From Pseudomonas sp. R-28-1W-6 (GTDB lineage Bacteria > Pseudomonadota > Gammaproteobacteria > Pseudomonadales > Pseudomonadaceae): a stretch of 64,000 bases of DNA. Below, piece by piece: positions 26,424 through 34,098 of the stretch (positions are counted from its first letter, which is position 1; every line of letters begins with the position of its first letter). A program made the position numbers and the translations under genes. Below the pieces are notes generated by a model. That model saw only the letters and a list, made by a program, of their open reading frames with translations, was not told the origin of the DNA and made no database searches. The stretch covers positions 1 through 64,000 of the forward strand of contig NZ_WELK01000007.1 of NCBI RefSeq assembly GCF_009799925.1. Reading direction: 5' to 3'.

Positions 26424-26957
26424 TCAGTAGCCGCCTTTCTTGCCGATGCCGGCGTAGGTGAAGCTGTAGTGCAGCTCGCAGGTGGCGAACCAGGGCGCCA
26501 CGCCGGTCTCCTTGTCGCTATGCCGGCCGAAGTGCTGGCCATGGCCGCCGGGGGCCGCTACCCAGTAGGTCAGCTGGTACTGGCCGGGCCCCATCAGCTT
26601 GAGGTTGTCGCCGTAGTGCGGGCCGTCGTTGGCCACCATGGCGTGGAAGTTACCCTCCAGCACCTGGGCGCTGCCGACCTTGCTCAGGCGGTAGTTGACG
26701 TTCAGGTAGGGCACGAAGCTGCCTTCCTGGAAGCCGTGGGCGTTGTGCTCCAGGGCGCTGATATCGGCCTCCATGTGCACGTCGGAATCCACTGCCGGGC
26801 GCATCATGCCCGGTGGGTCCATCTCGATCGGTTGCAGGTACACGGCACCCACTTCCATGCCGGCGCACTGCTGCGGTTCGCCGATCGGGTATTCCTTGGC
26901 CTGGCTGGTGGTGGCGGCGATCAGGCCGGTCAGGGCGAGCAAGAGGCGGGGGTTCAT
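26424..26957 (-). CDS. ftrA: FtrA/P19-type periplasmic iron-binding protein
   Basis: This 177-residue protein of the P19/Tp34 family binds iron with copper in the periplasm. A signal peptide of 20 residues ends TSQA. The family motifs are visible: CAGMEVGAVYLQPIEMDPPG at 30-49, then a stretch with HMEADI and EHNAHGF carrying metal-binding Met and His residues. It is the first gene of ftrABCD. A Fur-type box lies 58 bases upstream, so iron limitation should induce the operon. Confidence 0.9.
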   Translation of the reverse strand: MNPRLLLALTGLIAATTSQAKEYPIGEPQQCAGMEVGAVYLQPIEMDPPGMMRPAVDSDVHMEADISALEHNAHGFQEGSFVPYLNVNYRLSKVGSAQVLEGNFHAMVANDGPHYGDNLKLMGPGQYQLTYWVAAPGGHGQHFGRHSDKETGVAPWFATCELHYSFTYAGIGKKGGY

Positions 26958-27014
26958 CCGGGCGTTTCCTTTGGCTGTAGTCGATGGCGCCAGCATAGGA
27001 AGGCGGGATGTAAT

Positions 27015-27029
27015 CAATAATGATTCTCG
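27015..27029. promoter_or_regulatory. Fur box before ftrABCD
   Basis: On the minus strand CGAGAATCATTATTG matches 11 of 15 positions of the TGATAAT-N-ATTATCA Fur consensus. The site lies 58-72 bases upstream of ftrA. An ANR-like ATGAT-TCTC-GTCAA (eight of ten) overlaps it at 27020-27033, which may be chance. Confidence 0.6.
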
Positions 27030-27065
27030 TCAATTTTTCCCCGGATAAGGCCGGCGCCGAAGAGG

Positions 27066-27081
27066 TACCCATCCAGAGGTA
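27066..27081. promoter_or_regulatory. NarL 7-2-7 site, perfect match
   Basis: TACCCAT-CC-AGAGGTA fits TACYYMT-N2-AKRRGTA at every position. It is centred 72 bases before the small ORF at 27146 that precedes hemN, and 116 bases before the divergent ftrA. It is the best NarL site in the window. Confidence 0.7.
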
Positions 27082-27145
27082 TGGCCTTGGCGGCCCGGAT
27101 CCCCGACCCTTGTCAGACTGAAGTGCCGCACAAGGAGTTTCGGCC

Positions 27146-27394
27146 ATGCAGGATCGACAGCGGGTCACCGCCACCACGCTGGCGCTGATTCACCAGAATC
27201 AGGTCGCCCTGGGGGAGGCCATCCAGCTGATCTCCGCCTGGTTTCAGCGCCATGGCGTGAGCGAGGTCACCGGCAGCCTGCAGGCGCACCTGGAGCTGCT
27301 GGTGAACAATTCCCTGCTGATCAACAGTCGCTTGGCCGGCCTGCTGGAACCGGCCGCTGCCGCGGATCGGCAGCCGGCGAACGACCCGGGTTGA
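27146..27394 (+). CDS. Small conserved-looking protein upstream of hemN
   Basis: The 82-residue product is not recognised. It is mostly predicted helix, has no signal peptide or membrane segment, and ends in a Pro/Asp-rich tail. AAGGAG at 27132-27137 precedes the ATG by eight bases. The stop lies 28 bases before hemN, so both are probably on one transcript under the NarL site at 27066. A similar small gene next to hemN is found, as I recall, in other pseudomonads. Nothing in the sequence gives a function. Confidence 0.75.
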   Translation: MQDRQRVTATTLALIHQNQVALGEAIQLISAWFQRHGVSEVTGSLQAHLELLVNNSLLINSRLAGLLEPAAAADRQPANDPG

Positions 27395-27422
27395 GCAGCA
27401 TCCCCTGTTCAGGTGAGTGAGC

Positions 27423-28811
27423 ATGATTGAGCCGGTGAGTTTCAACCGCGCCCTGGTCGAGAAGTACGACCGCCCCGGGCCGCGCTATACCTCCTACCCC
27501 ACGGCGCCGCAGTTCCACCAAGCCTTCGCCATGGACGACTACCGCGCCGCGGCCAGGCGGAGCAACCAGGCCGCCGCGCCCAAGCCGCTGTCCGTGTACA
27601 TCCACATCCCGTTCTGCAAGAGCCTCTGCTACTACTGCGCCTGCAACAAGATCATCACCCAGAAGAGCCACCGGGCGGTCGAGTACCTGGCCTACCTCAA
27701 GCGGGAAATCGCCCTGCAGGCCGCGCTGTTCGACGGCACGCGCAAGCTGACCCAGCTGCACCTCGGCGGCGGCACGCCGACCTATCTGACCGGCGAGCAG
27801 CTGGAGGAGCTGATGGCCGCCCTGCACGCGGCCTTCGCCATGGATGACAGCGACGCCCACGAGTTCTCCATCGAGGTCGACCCGCGTACCATCAGCCCGC
27901 CGCAGATCCAGCACCTGCGCGACCTCGGCTTCAATCGCCTGAGCTTCGGCGTGCAGGACTTCGACGCGGCGGTACAGGCCGCGGTGAACCGCCTGCAGAG
28001 CGAGGAGCAGACCCGCGAGCTGGTCGCCGCGGCCCGCCGTGCCGCGTTCAAGTCGGTCAGCGTCGACCTGATCTACGGCCTGCCGCTGCAGACCCGGGCC
28101 AGCTTCGCGGTCACCCTGGACAAGATCATCGACCTGCGCCCGGACCGCATCGCCGCCTACAGCTATGCCCACCTGCCCGAGCTGGTCCGCGCGCAGCGCC
28201 TGATCCGCCGCGAGGACATGCCGCCGCCGGAACGCAAGCTGGAGCTGCTGGAACTGACCATCGAGCGCCTGACGGCGGCGGGCTATGTCTACATCGGCAT
28301 GGACCACTTCGCCCTGCCGGACGACGAGCTGAGCCTGGCGCGGGCGCGGGGCACCCTGCAGCGCAACTTCCAGGGCTATTCCACCCACGCCGACTGCGAC
28401 CTGATCGGCCTGGGCGTGTCGTCGATCGGCAAGGTCGGCGACAGCTACAGCCAGAACGTCAAGGAGCTCTCGCAGTACTACGCCCGTCTCGACGAGGGCC
28501 TGCTGCCGGTGCAGCGCGGCTATCGGCTGAGCGCCGACGACTGCCTGCGCCGCGAGGTGATCAGCGACCTGATGTGCCACGGCCGGGTCGACTTCGCCCG
28601 CATCGAAAGCCGCCATGGCATCCGCTTTCGCGAGTACTTCGCCGCGGCCCTGGATTCCCTCGCCGGGCCGGTCGCCGACGGCCTGCTGCACATCCATGAG
28701 CGGGAACTGGTGCTGCTGCCACCGGGCCACCTGCTGATGCGCAGCATCGCCATGGCCTTCGATGCCTACCTGGGCGAGGCGCAGCAGGGGCGCTTTTCCC
28801 GCACCGTCTAG
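27423..28811 (+). CDS. hemN: Oxygen-independent coproporphyrinogen III dehydrogenase HemN
   Basis: This 462-residue radical-SAM enzyme replaces HemF in haem synthesis when oxygen is absent. The cluster cysteines are Cys65, Cys69 and Cys72 in FCKSLCYYCACN, with the extra Cys74 typical of true HemN. LHLGGGTPTYL near 110 is the SAM-binding motif. ATG at 27423 with AGGTGA is preferred over GTG at 27417. The upstream NarL site suggests nitrate control, which would match the haem demand of NarI and denitrification cytochromes. Confidence 0.96.
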   Translation: MIEPVSFNRALVEKYDRPGPRYTSYPTAPQFHQAFAMDDYRAAARRSNQAAAPKPLSVYIHIPFCKSLCYYCACNKIITQKSHRAVEYLAYLKREIALQAALFDGTRKLTQLHLGGGTPTYLTGEQLEELMAALHAAFAMDDSDAHEFSIEVDPRTISPPQIQHLRDLGFNRLSFGVQDFDAAVQAAVNRLQSEEQTRELVAAARRAAFKSVSVDLIYGLPLQTRASFAVTLDKIIDLRPDRIAAYSYAHLPELVRAQRLIRREDMPPPERKLELLELTIERLTAAGYVYIGMDHFALPDDELSLARARGTLQRNFQGYSTHADCDLIGLGVSSIGKVGDSYSQNVKELSQYYARLDEGLLPVQRGYRLSADDCLRREVISDLMCHGRVDFARIESRHGIRFREYFAAALDSLAGPVADGLLHIHERELVLLPPGHLLMRSIAMAFDAYLGEAQQGRFSRTV

Positions 28812-28820
28812 GCGCCTGTT

Positions 28821-28876
28821 CCTGTGCGCACCAGCAGCCCGCACGGGCCTGTGGTGCGCATGGCGCAGCCTGCGCA
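28821..28876. repeat. Degenerate pair of GTAGGGTGCGCC-type repeats (copy 7)
   Basis: Half copies CTGTGCGCACC (28822-28832) and GGTGCGCATGGCGCAGCCTG (28853-28872) sit in opposite orientation between hemN and the toxin-antitoxin operon. Confidence 0.45.
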
Positions 28877-28937
28877 AGCGCCGGCCAGCCCCGCCGTCGG
28901 TGCATATCCTGGTGTTCGTTTGGTTGTTTTATTGCTA

Positions 28938-28952
28938 TGTTTGTATCAAACA
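28938..28952. promoter_or_regulatory. Operator palindrome of the Xre/RES operon
   Basis: TGTTTG-TAT-CAAACA is a perfect 6-3-6 inverted repeat, 17 bases upstream of the antitoxin ATG. Palindromes in this position are usual autoregulatory operators of antitoxins, so Xre is the likely ligand. Confidence 0.65.
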
Positions 28953-28969
28953 GACATCAGGAGACGGTC

Positions 28970-29341
28970 ATGAGTGCGCTTGGCAAGCCCCGCGTCGCCG
29001 CGGATGCGGTTCTGCTCAAGGCCCTGCTCAACAGCCGCGAACAGCTGGGCCTTACCCAGCAGGAACTGGCGCAGATAGTCGGGGTCAACCGTTCGGCCAT
29101 CAGCCGCTGGAACGACAGCGGCGGCCTGCGCCCGCAGAGCAAGACCGGCGAGCTGGCGCTGTTGCTTATCCGCGCCTACCGGGCGCTGTTCGCCCTGTTC
29201 GGCGGCAACCTGGAGGACATGCGCCACTTCCTGCGCACCGAGAACCGCCACCTGGCCGGCGTACCGCTGCAGCAGATGGGCCAGGTGCAGGGCCTGGTGC
29301 GGGTGGTCGAGTATCTCGACGCCATCCGCGGCAAGGTCTGA
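28970..29341 (+). CDS. Xre/MbcA/ParS-type antitoxin
   Basis: This 123-residue protein joins a helix-turn-helix (about 20-50, with GLTQQELAQIVGVNRSAISR) to a C-terminal MbcA-type toxin-binding domain (about 60-123, ending LDAIRGKV). Such antitoxins block RES-domain toxins. AGGAG at 28959-28963 selects the ATG at 28970 rather than an earlier ATG. Its stop codon lies exactly where a MITE-like element begins, and the last residues still look native. It should repress its own promoter through the palindrome at 28938. Confidence 0.85.
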   Translation: MSALGKPRVAADAVLLKALLNSREQLGLTQQELAQIVGVNRSAISRWNDSGGLRPQSKTGELALLLIRAYRALFALFGGNLEDMRHFLRTENRHLAGVPLQQMGQVQGLVRVVEYLDAIRGKV

Positions 29342-29542
29342 GAACCTGTCTCGGATCTCTTGATCGTCGGCCATGCTGCGTTGAAATTGGGCTCGGACTG
29401 CTCATTTACACCTCGTAAACTCCGCGTCCTCACCCAATTGATTCGCTGGCGCTCACCCTTCGGGCCAGCCTTTGGCTGTTACTCCCAATGGTCGTTGCGC
29501 CTTGCCTGGCTCTAGCTCAAAAGATCCTAAACAGCTTCTGAG
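29338..29542. mobile_element. MITE-like element between antitoxin and toxin genes
   Basis: About 205 bases are bounded by imperfect inverted repeats: 21 of the first 26 bases match the reverse complement of the last 26 (left end starts CTGAGAACCTGTCTCGGATC). There is no open frame inside. Related sequences, also carrying a GCGTTGAAATTGG-type stretch, occur many times in Pseudomonas genomes as I recall. No clear target-site duplication was seen. Together with about 110 further bases it fills the gap between the antitoxin stop and the RES gene. Confidence 0.65.
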
Positions 29543-29653
29543 GCCGCTGCCGGGACCGTCCTCGTGCGGCTGCCGCTAAGCGCCCGGACTACAGACCGAT
29601 CTTCTTACCCCCGACTTTCACGCCCGCCGCCGGCGGGCCCAGCGAGCATCGAT

Positions 29654-30406
29654 ATGGATATCTGGCAGGCCTGTGCTGGCGCAGAGCAGATTGCCCCATT
29701 GCGTGGGCGCCTGGTGCGCCTGGTGGAAAGCCAGGAGCAGGTGGCCACCCTGCAGCTGGTCGACACCCTGGAGGAGCAGGCCCTGCTCGAACAGCTGCTG
29801 GAGACCAGCAAGCCGCCGCTGCCGGCCAGCGACGAACCGCTGCACTACCTGCTGCATACGCCGTTTCGCTACCCGCCGCTGCGCTGGGGCTCGCGCTTCG
29901 GCCGCCGGCATGAGCCGAGCCTGTTCTACGCCGCCTGCCGCCTGGATACGGCGATGGCCGAGACGGCCTTCTACCGCTTTGTGCTGTGGCACGGGATGCT
30001 CGAGCCGCCGCCGAGCGGGCGGATTCTCAGCGAACATGCCTCGTTTGAGGCACGCTACCAAGTCGAGCGCGGCATCCGCCTGCAGCTGCCGCCGTTCGAC
30101 CGCCACCGCGAGCTGCTGGCGCACCGCAGCGACTACCGCGCCACCCATGAGCTGGGCAGCGCCATGCGCGAGGCCGGCGTGGAGGCGTTCGAATTTCCCT
30201 CGGCGCGCTGCCCGCTGCGGGGCAACAACGTGGCGCTGTACCGCCCGCAGGCCTTCGCCGAGCGGCGCCCGCGCAACCTGCAACCCTGGCTGTGCGAGAC
30301 CACGGCCGGCTACGTGGCCTTCAAGAGCGCCCAGGGCCTGGATACGCCGCGGGTGTTTGAGTTGGCGCTGTTCCTGGTCGACGGGCGCCTGCCGCAGCCG
30401 GCCTGA
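29654..30406 (+). CDS. RES-domain toxin (NAD+ phosphorylase family)
   Basis: This 250-residue protein has the RES domain. It carries GRLVRLVESQEQVAT near 17-31 and YAACRLDTAMAETAFYR near 95-112, the counterparts of the family's Arg- and Glu-containing motifs. Characterised RES toxins destroy NAD+ by phosphorolysis and stop growth. The ATG at 29654 is preferred; in-frame sequence before it is unlike the family. Normally toxin and antitoxin genes abut, but here 312 bases including a MITE-like element separate them. No frameshift is visible, so the toxin should still be functional if it is transcribed. Confidence 0.85.
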   Translation: MDIWQACAGAEQIAPLRGRLVRLVESQEQVATLQLVDTLEEQALLEQLLETSKPPLPASDEPLHYLLHTPFRYPPLRWGSRFGRRHEPSLFYAACRLDTAMAETAFYRFVLWHGMLEPPPSGRILSEHASFEARYQVERGIRLQLPPFDRHRELLAHRSDYRATHELGSAMREAGVEAFEFPSARCPLRGNNVALYRPQAFAERRPRNLQPWLCETTAGYVAFKSAQGLDTPRVFELALFLVDGRLPQPA

Positions 30407-30423
30407 GCCGGCTCGGCGGCGTC

Positions 30424-31578
30424 TCAGTCGACCGCGACGGGCTGCTGCGCGGCCGGTGCCGTCGAGTCCGCCCCGTTGGTGAACCGCTGCAGCTGCATTT
30501 CCTGCAGGCGGCTGAGGGTGCGGCGGAAGGCGAAGTCCAGGTGGCCTTCGGTGTACAGCTCGTTCAGTGGCACTTCGGCCTCCAGATAGAGCGGCACCTT
30601 GCGGTCGTAGCACTCGTCGACCAGGGCGATGAAGCGGCGCACCGCGTCGTCGTGCACCGACAGCGCGGCGAGCTGGCGATCCCCGGCCACCACCCGTTCG
30701 ACGCCGTCCTCGGTGCCGCGGGCAATCTTCGCCGGGCGGGTGGCCGCGCTGAGGTTGGGCAGCGCGCCGAGCAGGATCACCTGGAACTGGTCGCACAGGG
30801 CGATGAAGTCGAGGGCCGCCAGCGGCTGCGCGCACAGATCGGCGAAGTGCAGCCAGACCACCGTGCTTGCCCGCCGCTGCACCCGGATCGGCCGGCGGCC
30901 GAGCTGGATTGCCTCCCGCGAGATCGGCTGGCCGGCGCTCAGGCGCTCGAATACCGCCGCCAGGGCGCTGCCTTGGTCGGTCTGGCCGAGCCAGTAGCGC
31001 TGGTGCTGCCGGCCCGGATGCAGGCGATGGTCCTGCCCGCCATCGACGCCGACCACCTGCATGTGGCGGCCAATGGCCTCAATCGCCGGCAGCAGGCGTT
31101 CGCGGTTGAAGCCATCGGCATACAGCTGCTGCGGCGGCTGGTTGGAGGTGGCGAGCAGGGTCATGCCCTGGGCGAACATCGCCTGCAGCAGGCCGCCGAG
31201 GAGGATGGCATCGCCGATGTCGCCGACGAACAGCTCGTCGAAGCACAGTACCCGCACCTCGCTGCTCAGTTCGCGGGCCAGGGCCTGCAGCGGCTCGGCG
31301 GTGCCGGTGAGCTGGAACAGGCGCCGGTGCACCCATTGCAGGAAATGGTGGAAATGCTGGCGCCGCGCCGGTACGCGCAGGCCCTCGTAGAAGCGATCCA
31401 TCAGCCAGGTCTTGCCCCGCCCGACCGGGCCCCACAGGTAGACGCCGGGCACCGGCTGCTCGCCGGCATGCAGGGCGTCCTGGCAATTCTGCAGCGCCTC
31501 GACGGCCTGCCACTGGGCGAGATCGGACTGGAAACCCTGTTGATCGATGGCGTGCTGGTAGGCGGCGAGAAGGGACAT
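30424..31578 (-). CDS. zapE: Cell division protein ZapE (AFG1-like ATPase)
   Basis: This 384-residue ATPase associates with the FtsZ ring in E. coli, especially at low oxygen. Walker A GPVGRGKT is at 50-57, Walker B VLCFDEL at 110-116, and a sensor-like TSNQPP near 165 completes the AAA-type core. The length is close to the family's 370-380. It converges with the RES toxin gene, and an inverted GCCGGC-CTGA-GCCGGC overlaps the toxin stop (30397-30412). Confidence 0.94.
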   Translation of the reverse strand: MSLLAAYQHAIDQQGFQSDLAQWQAVEALQNCQDALHAGEQPVPGVYLWGPVGRGKTWLMDRFYEGLRVPARRQHFHHFLQWVHRRLFQLTGTAEPLQALARELSSEVRVLCFDELFVGDIGDAILLGGLLQAMFAQGMTLLATSNQPPQQLYADGFNRERLLPAIEAIGRHMQVVGVDGGQDHRLHPGRQHQRYWLGQTDQGSALAAVFERLSAGQPISREAIQLGRRPIRVQRRASTVVWLHFADLCAQPLAALDFIALCDQFQVILLGALPNLSAATRPAKIARGTEDGVERVVAGDRQLAALSVHDDAVRRFIALVDECYDRKVPLYLEAEVPLNELYTEGHLDFAFRRTLSRLQEMQLQRFTNGADSTAPAAQQPVAVD

Positions 31579-32028
31579 GGACGGGCGCTGAAGTCGGTTC
31601 GATGGGCGGCGCGGTTTTATAGCACGCCGGCTGGCGGCGGAGCCCGGGCCCGCCGCGGCCAGGGCGCCGGCTGCGCCCCCAAACGGGGCAGGGCGCGGCC
31701 CGCGCCGGAGAACTTGTGCACAATTGCGAGGCAGCTTGTCAACCCGCTGTCATAAATGCGCCTAAGCGCTTGATTCTCCGTTGCGTTTTTTCAAGTTATT
31801 GAAAAATATGGAGTTTTTTTATTGGTGAAAAAACCACCAGTTTGACCGAAAGCCCCAAGCCATCGGTGGTAAGCCGGGTTTCCCGCAAGTTGTCCACGGA
31901 GTTATCCACAGCTTTTGTGGATTGTTTAGAGTGCTTGTTCTAGAGCGCTTTTTTGCCGCAGTGGCAAGTCTTTACCGGAGAAAAAAAGCGTGTAGAGTGG
32001 CGCGCCCTTGCCGCCATCAGCTGCCTTC
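31579..32028. other. AT-rich gap between zapE and a Sel1-like gene
   Basis: The 450-base gap contains an unusually AT-rich stretch (about 31760-31850, with several T and A runs), three DnaA-box-like sequences and an inverted repeat pairing CGCTTTTTT (31946-31954) with AAAAAAGCG (31982-31990). No convincing coding sequence was seen. Confidence 0.6.
31890..31924. promoter_or_regulatory. Cluster of DnaA-box-like sequences
   Basis: TTATCCACA at 31902-31910 is a perfect DnaA box. TTGTCCACG (31890-31898) and, on the other strand, CAATCCACA (31916-31924) are close variants. All three lie within 35 bases next to an AT-rich stretch. Confidence 0.5.
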
Positions 32029-32451
32029 ATGAAGTCTCGCGCGCTGTCCGCTTCTGTTGCTTCTTCGTCCACCGAGAGCTCGCGTCTGCTCCTGCGCATG
32101 GCGTTGTGGCTGCTCGACCGGCCGCGCCTGGGGCGCAGTGCCGGCATCAAGCGCCTGGCCGGGCGCCTGCTCAAGCAGCCCGCCCGGCGCGGCGTGGTCG
32201 AGGCGCAAAGTCGCCTCGGGCAACTGCTGTGCCGCGATTGCGGCAATGCCCGCGACCGCCGCATCGGCCTCGAGCTGCTGCGCCAGGCTGCGCGCGCCGG
32301 CGATGCGCGCGCGCAGCTGGAGCTGGGCCGTCAGTACTGCCAGCCGCGCCAGCGCGAGCCACTGCAGGCCCGCCACTGGCTGGAACTGGCGGCGGCCCAG
32401 GGCTCCCACGAAGCCGCCCGGCTGCTCGGCAGGCTGAACCCAACCGGCTGA
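32029..32451 (+). CDS. Sel1-like repeat protein
   Basis: This 140-residue protein carries a basic, proline-poor N-terminal half and then one to two Sel1-like helical repeats (about 68-130, such as GLELLRQAARAGDARAQLELG). Sel1 repeats are protein-binding helices. No signal peptide is obvious. An ATG at 32098 is an alternative start. It lies 39 bases ahead of rmuC. Its specific role is not known. Confidence 0.75.
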   Translation: MKSRALSASVASSSTESSRLLLRMALWLLDRPRLGRSAGIKRLAGRLLKQPARRGVVEAQSRLGQLLCRDCGNARDRRIGLELLRQAARAGDARAQLELGRQYCQPRQREPLQARHWLELAAAQGSHEAARLLGRLNPTG

Positions 32452-32490
32452 TGGCGGGCGGGTATACTGCCGGGCATCGCGTTGCTGACA

Positions 32491-33990
32491 GTGAGTGTGC
32501 CCGTGCCTGTGTCCTTTACCCTCGATCCGTCCAACCTGCTGCTCGGCCTGCTGCTGGCCGCCGTGCCCCTGGCCCTGCTGGCCTGGCGTCTGCAGCGCCA
32601 GCTGGCGACCCAGGCCGCCGAGCGGCTGCTGCTGGAAGAGCGCCTGAGCAGCACACGCCTGGCCCAGGAGGGCCTGTCCGCCCAGCTCGACAGCAGCCTC
32701 GACGAATTGCGCCACCTGCAGGGTGAGGGCGCGCGCCAGCAGGCCGAGCTGGCGGCCCTGCGCCGCGAGGCCGAGCTGCTCGGCATCGAACGCGAGGGCG
32801 CGCGGGTGGCCGCGCAGGACTGGGGCCGCGAGCGCGAACAGAAGGAAGGCGAACTGCGTCGCCTGGAAAGCCACAACGCCGGCCTGGCCGCCGAGCTGCG
32901 CGAACAGCAGGAACATCACCAGCAGCGCCTCAGCGATCTGCAGGCCGCCCGCGACGAGCTGCGCGCGCAGTTCGCCGAGCTGGCCGGGAAGATCTTCGAC
33001 GAGCGCGAGCAGCGCTTCGCCGAAACCAGCCAGCAGCGCCTCGGCCAGTTGCTCGACCCGCTCAAGGAACGCATCCAGGCCTTCGAGAAGCGCGTCGAGG
33101 AAAGCTACCAGCAGGAGGCCCGCGAACGTTTCTCCCTGGGCAAGGAGCTGGAGCGCCTGCAGCAGCTCAACCAGCGCCTGGGCGACGAGGCGACCAACCT
33201 GACCCGTGCCCTCAAGGGGCAGAAGACCCAGGGCAACTGGGGCGAGCTGGTGCTGGAACGGGTACTGGAGCACGCCGGCCTGGAGAAGGGCCGCGAGTAC
33301 GAGACCCAGGTCAGCCTCAAGGGCGCCGATGGCGAGCGTTTCCAGCCGGACGTGCTGATCCAGCTGCCGGGCGACAAGCAGGTGATAGTCGACGCCAAGG
33401 TCAGCCTGACCGCCTACCAGCAATACATCGCCGCCGACGACGAAGTGATCCGCCAGCAGGCGCTCAAGCAGCACCTGCTGTCCCTGCGCAGCCACCTCAA
33501 GGGGCTGGCCGGCAAGGACTACAAGCGCCTGGACGGCCTCCATAGCCTGGATTTCGTGCTGCTCTTCGTGCCCATCGAGGCGGCCTTCGCCGCGGCCCTG
33601 CAGGCCGACCAGAACCTGTTCCAGGAAGCCTTCGAGCAGCATGTGGTGATCGTCAGCCCGACCACCCTGCTGGCCACCCTGCGGGTGATCGACAGCCTCT
33701 GGCGCCAGGAGCGGCAGAGCCAGAACGCCCGTGAGATCGCCGAGCGCGCCGGCCAGCTGTACGACAAGTTCGTCGCCTTCATCGGCGACCTGGACGAGGT
33801 CGGCAGCCGCCTGCTGCAGCTGGACAAGGCCTACGCGGCGGCGCGCAACAAGCTCTGCGAGGGCCGTGGCAACCTGATCAACCGGGTGGAAAACCTCAAG
33901 CTGCTCGGCGCCCGCGCCAGCAAGAGCCTGCCGGCGGACCTGCTGGAACGGGCGGCCGGCGTGCCGTTGCTGGACGAGGCGGGCGAGTAG
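32491..33990 (+). CDS. rmuC: DNA recombination protein RmuC homologue
   Basis: This roughly 499-residue protein limits recombination-driven inversions in E. coli. A transmembrane segment lies at about 13-30 (NLLLGLLLAAVPLALLAWRL). Long coiled coil follows (about 35-190), and the RmuC nuclease-like domain occupies about 230-470 (QGNWGELVLERVLE, then VIVDAKVSL, then FVPIEAAF). Several in-frame GTG codons (32491, 32497, 32503, 32509) and TTG at 32482 are possible starts. No strong ribosome site decides between them. Confidence 0.9.
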   Translation: MSVPVPVSFTLDPSNLLLGLLLAAVPLALLAWRLQRQLATQAAERLLLEERLSSTRLAQEGLSAQLDSSLDELRHLQGEGARQQAELAALRREAELLGIEREGARVAAQDWGREREQKEGELRRLESHNAGLAAELREQQEHHQQRLSDLQAARDELRAQFAELAGKIFDEREQRFAETSQQRLGQLLDPLKERIQAFEKRVEESYQQEARERFSLGKELERLQQLNQRLGDEATNLTRALKGQKTQGNWGELVLERVLEHAGLEKGREYETQVSLKGADGERFQPDVLIQLPGDKQVIVDAKVSLTAYQQYIAADDEVIRQQALKQHLLSLRSHLKGLAGKDYKRLDGLHSLDFVLLFVPIEAAFAAALQADQNLFQEAFEQHVVIVSPTTLLATLRVIDSLWRQERQSQNAREIAERAGQLYDKFVAFIGDLDEVGSRLLQLDKAYAAARNKLCEGRGNLINRVENLKLLGARASKSLPADLLERAAGVPLLDEAGE

Positions 33991-34016
33991 GCGCTGGCCG
34001 GCGATTTCCCGTATAA

Positions 34017-34082
34017 GCGGCTCTAGCCGCGATCGGGAGCGCCTCGGTGCGGCCGGCTTTCGCGGCTAAAGCCGCTCCCACG
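34017..34082. repeat. Paired Pseudomonas REP sequences
   Basis: GCGGCTCTAGCCGC (34017-34030) and GCGGCTAAAGCCGC (34062-34075, followed by TCCCACG) are two REP hairpins in opposite orientation between convergent rmuC and the MgtC-like gene. Confidence 0.8.
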
Positions 34083-34098
34083 AAACGTGCGCTGCGTG

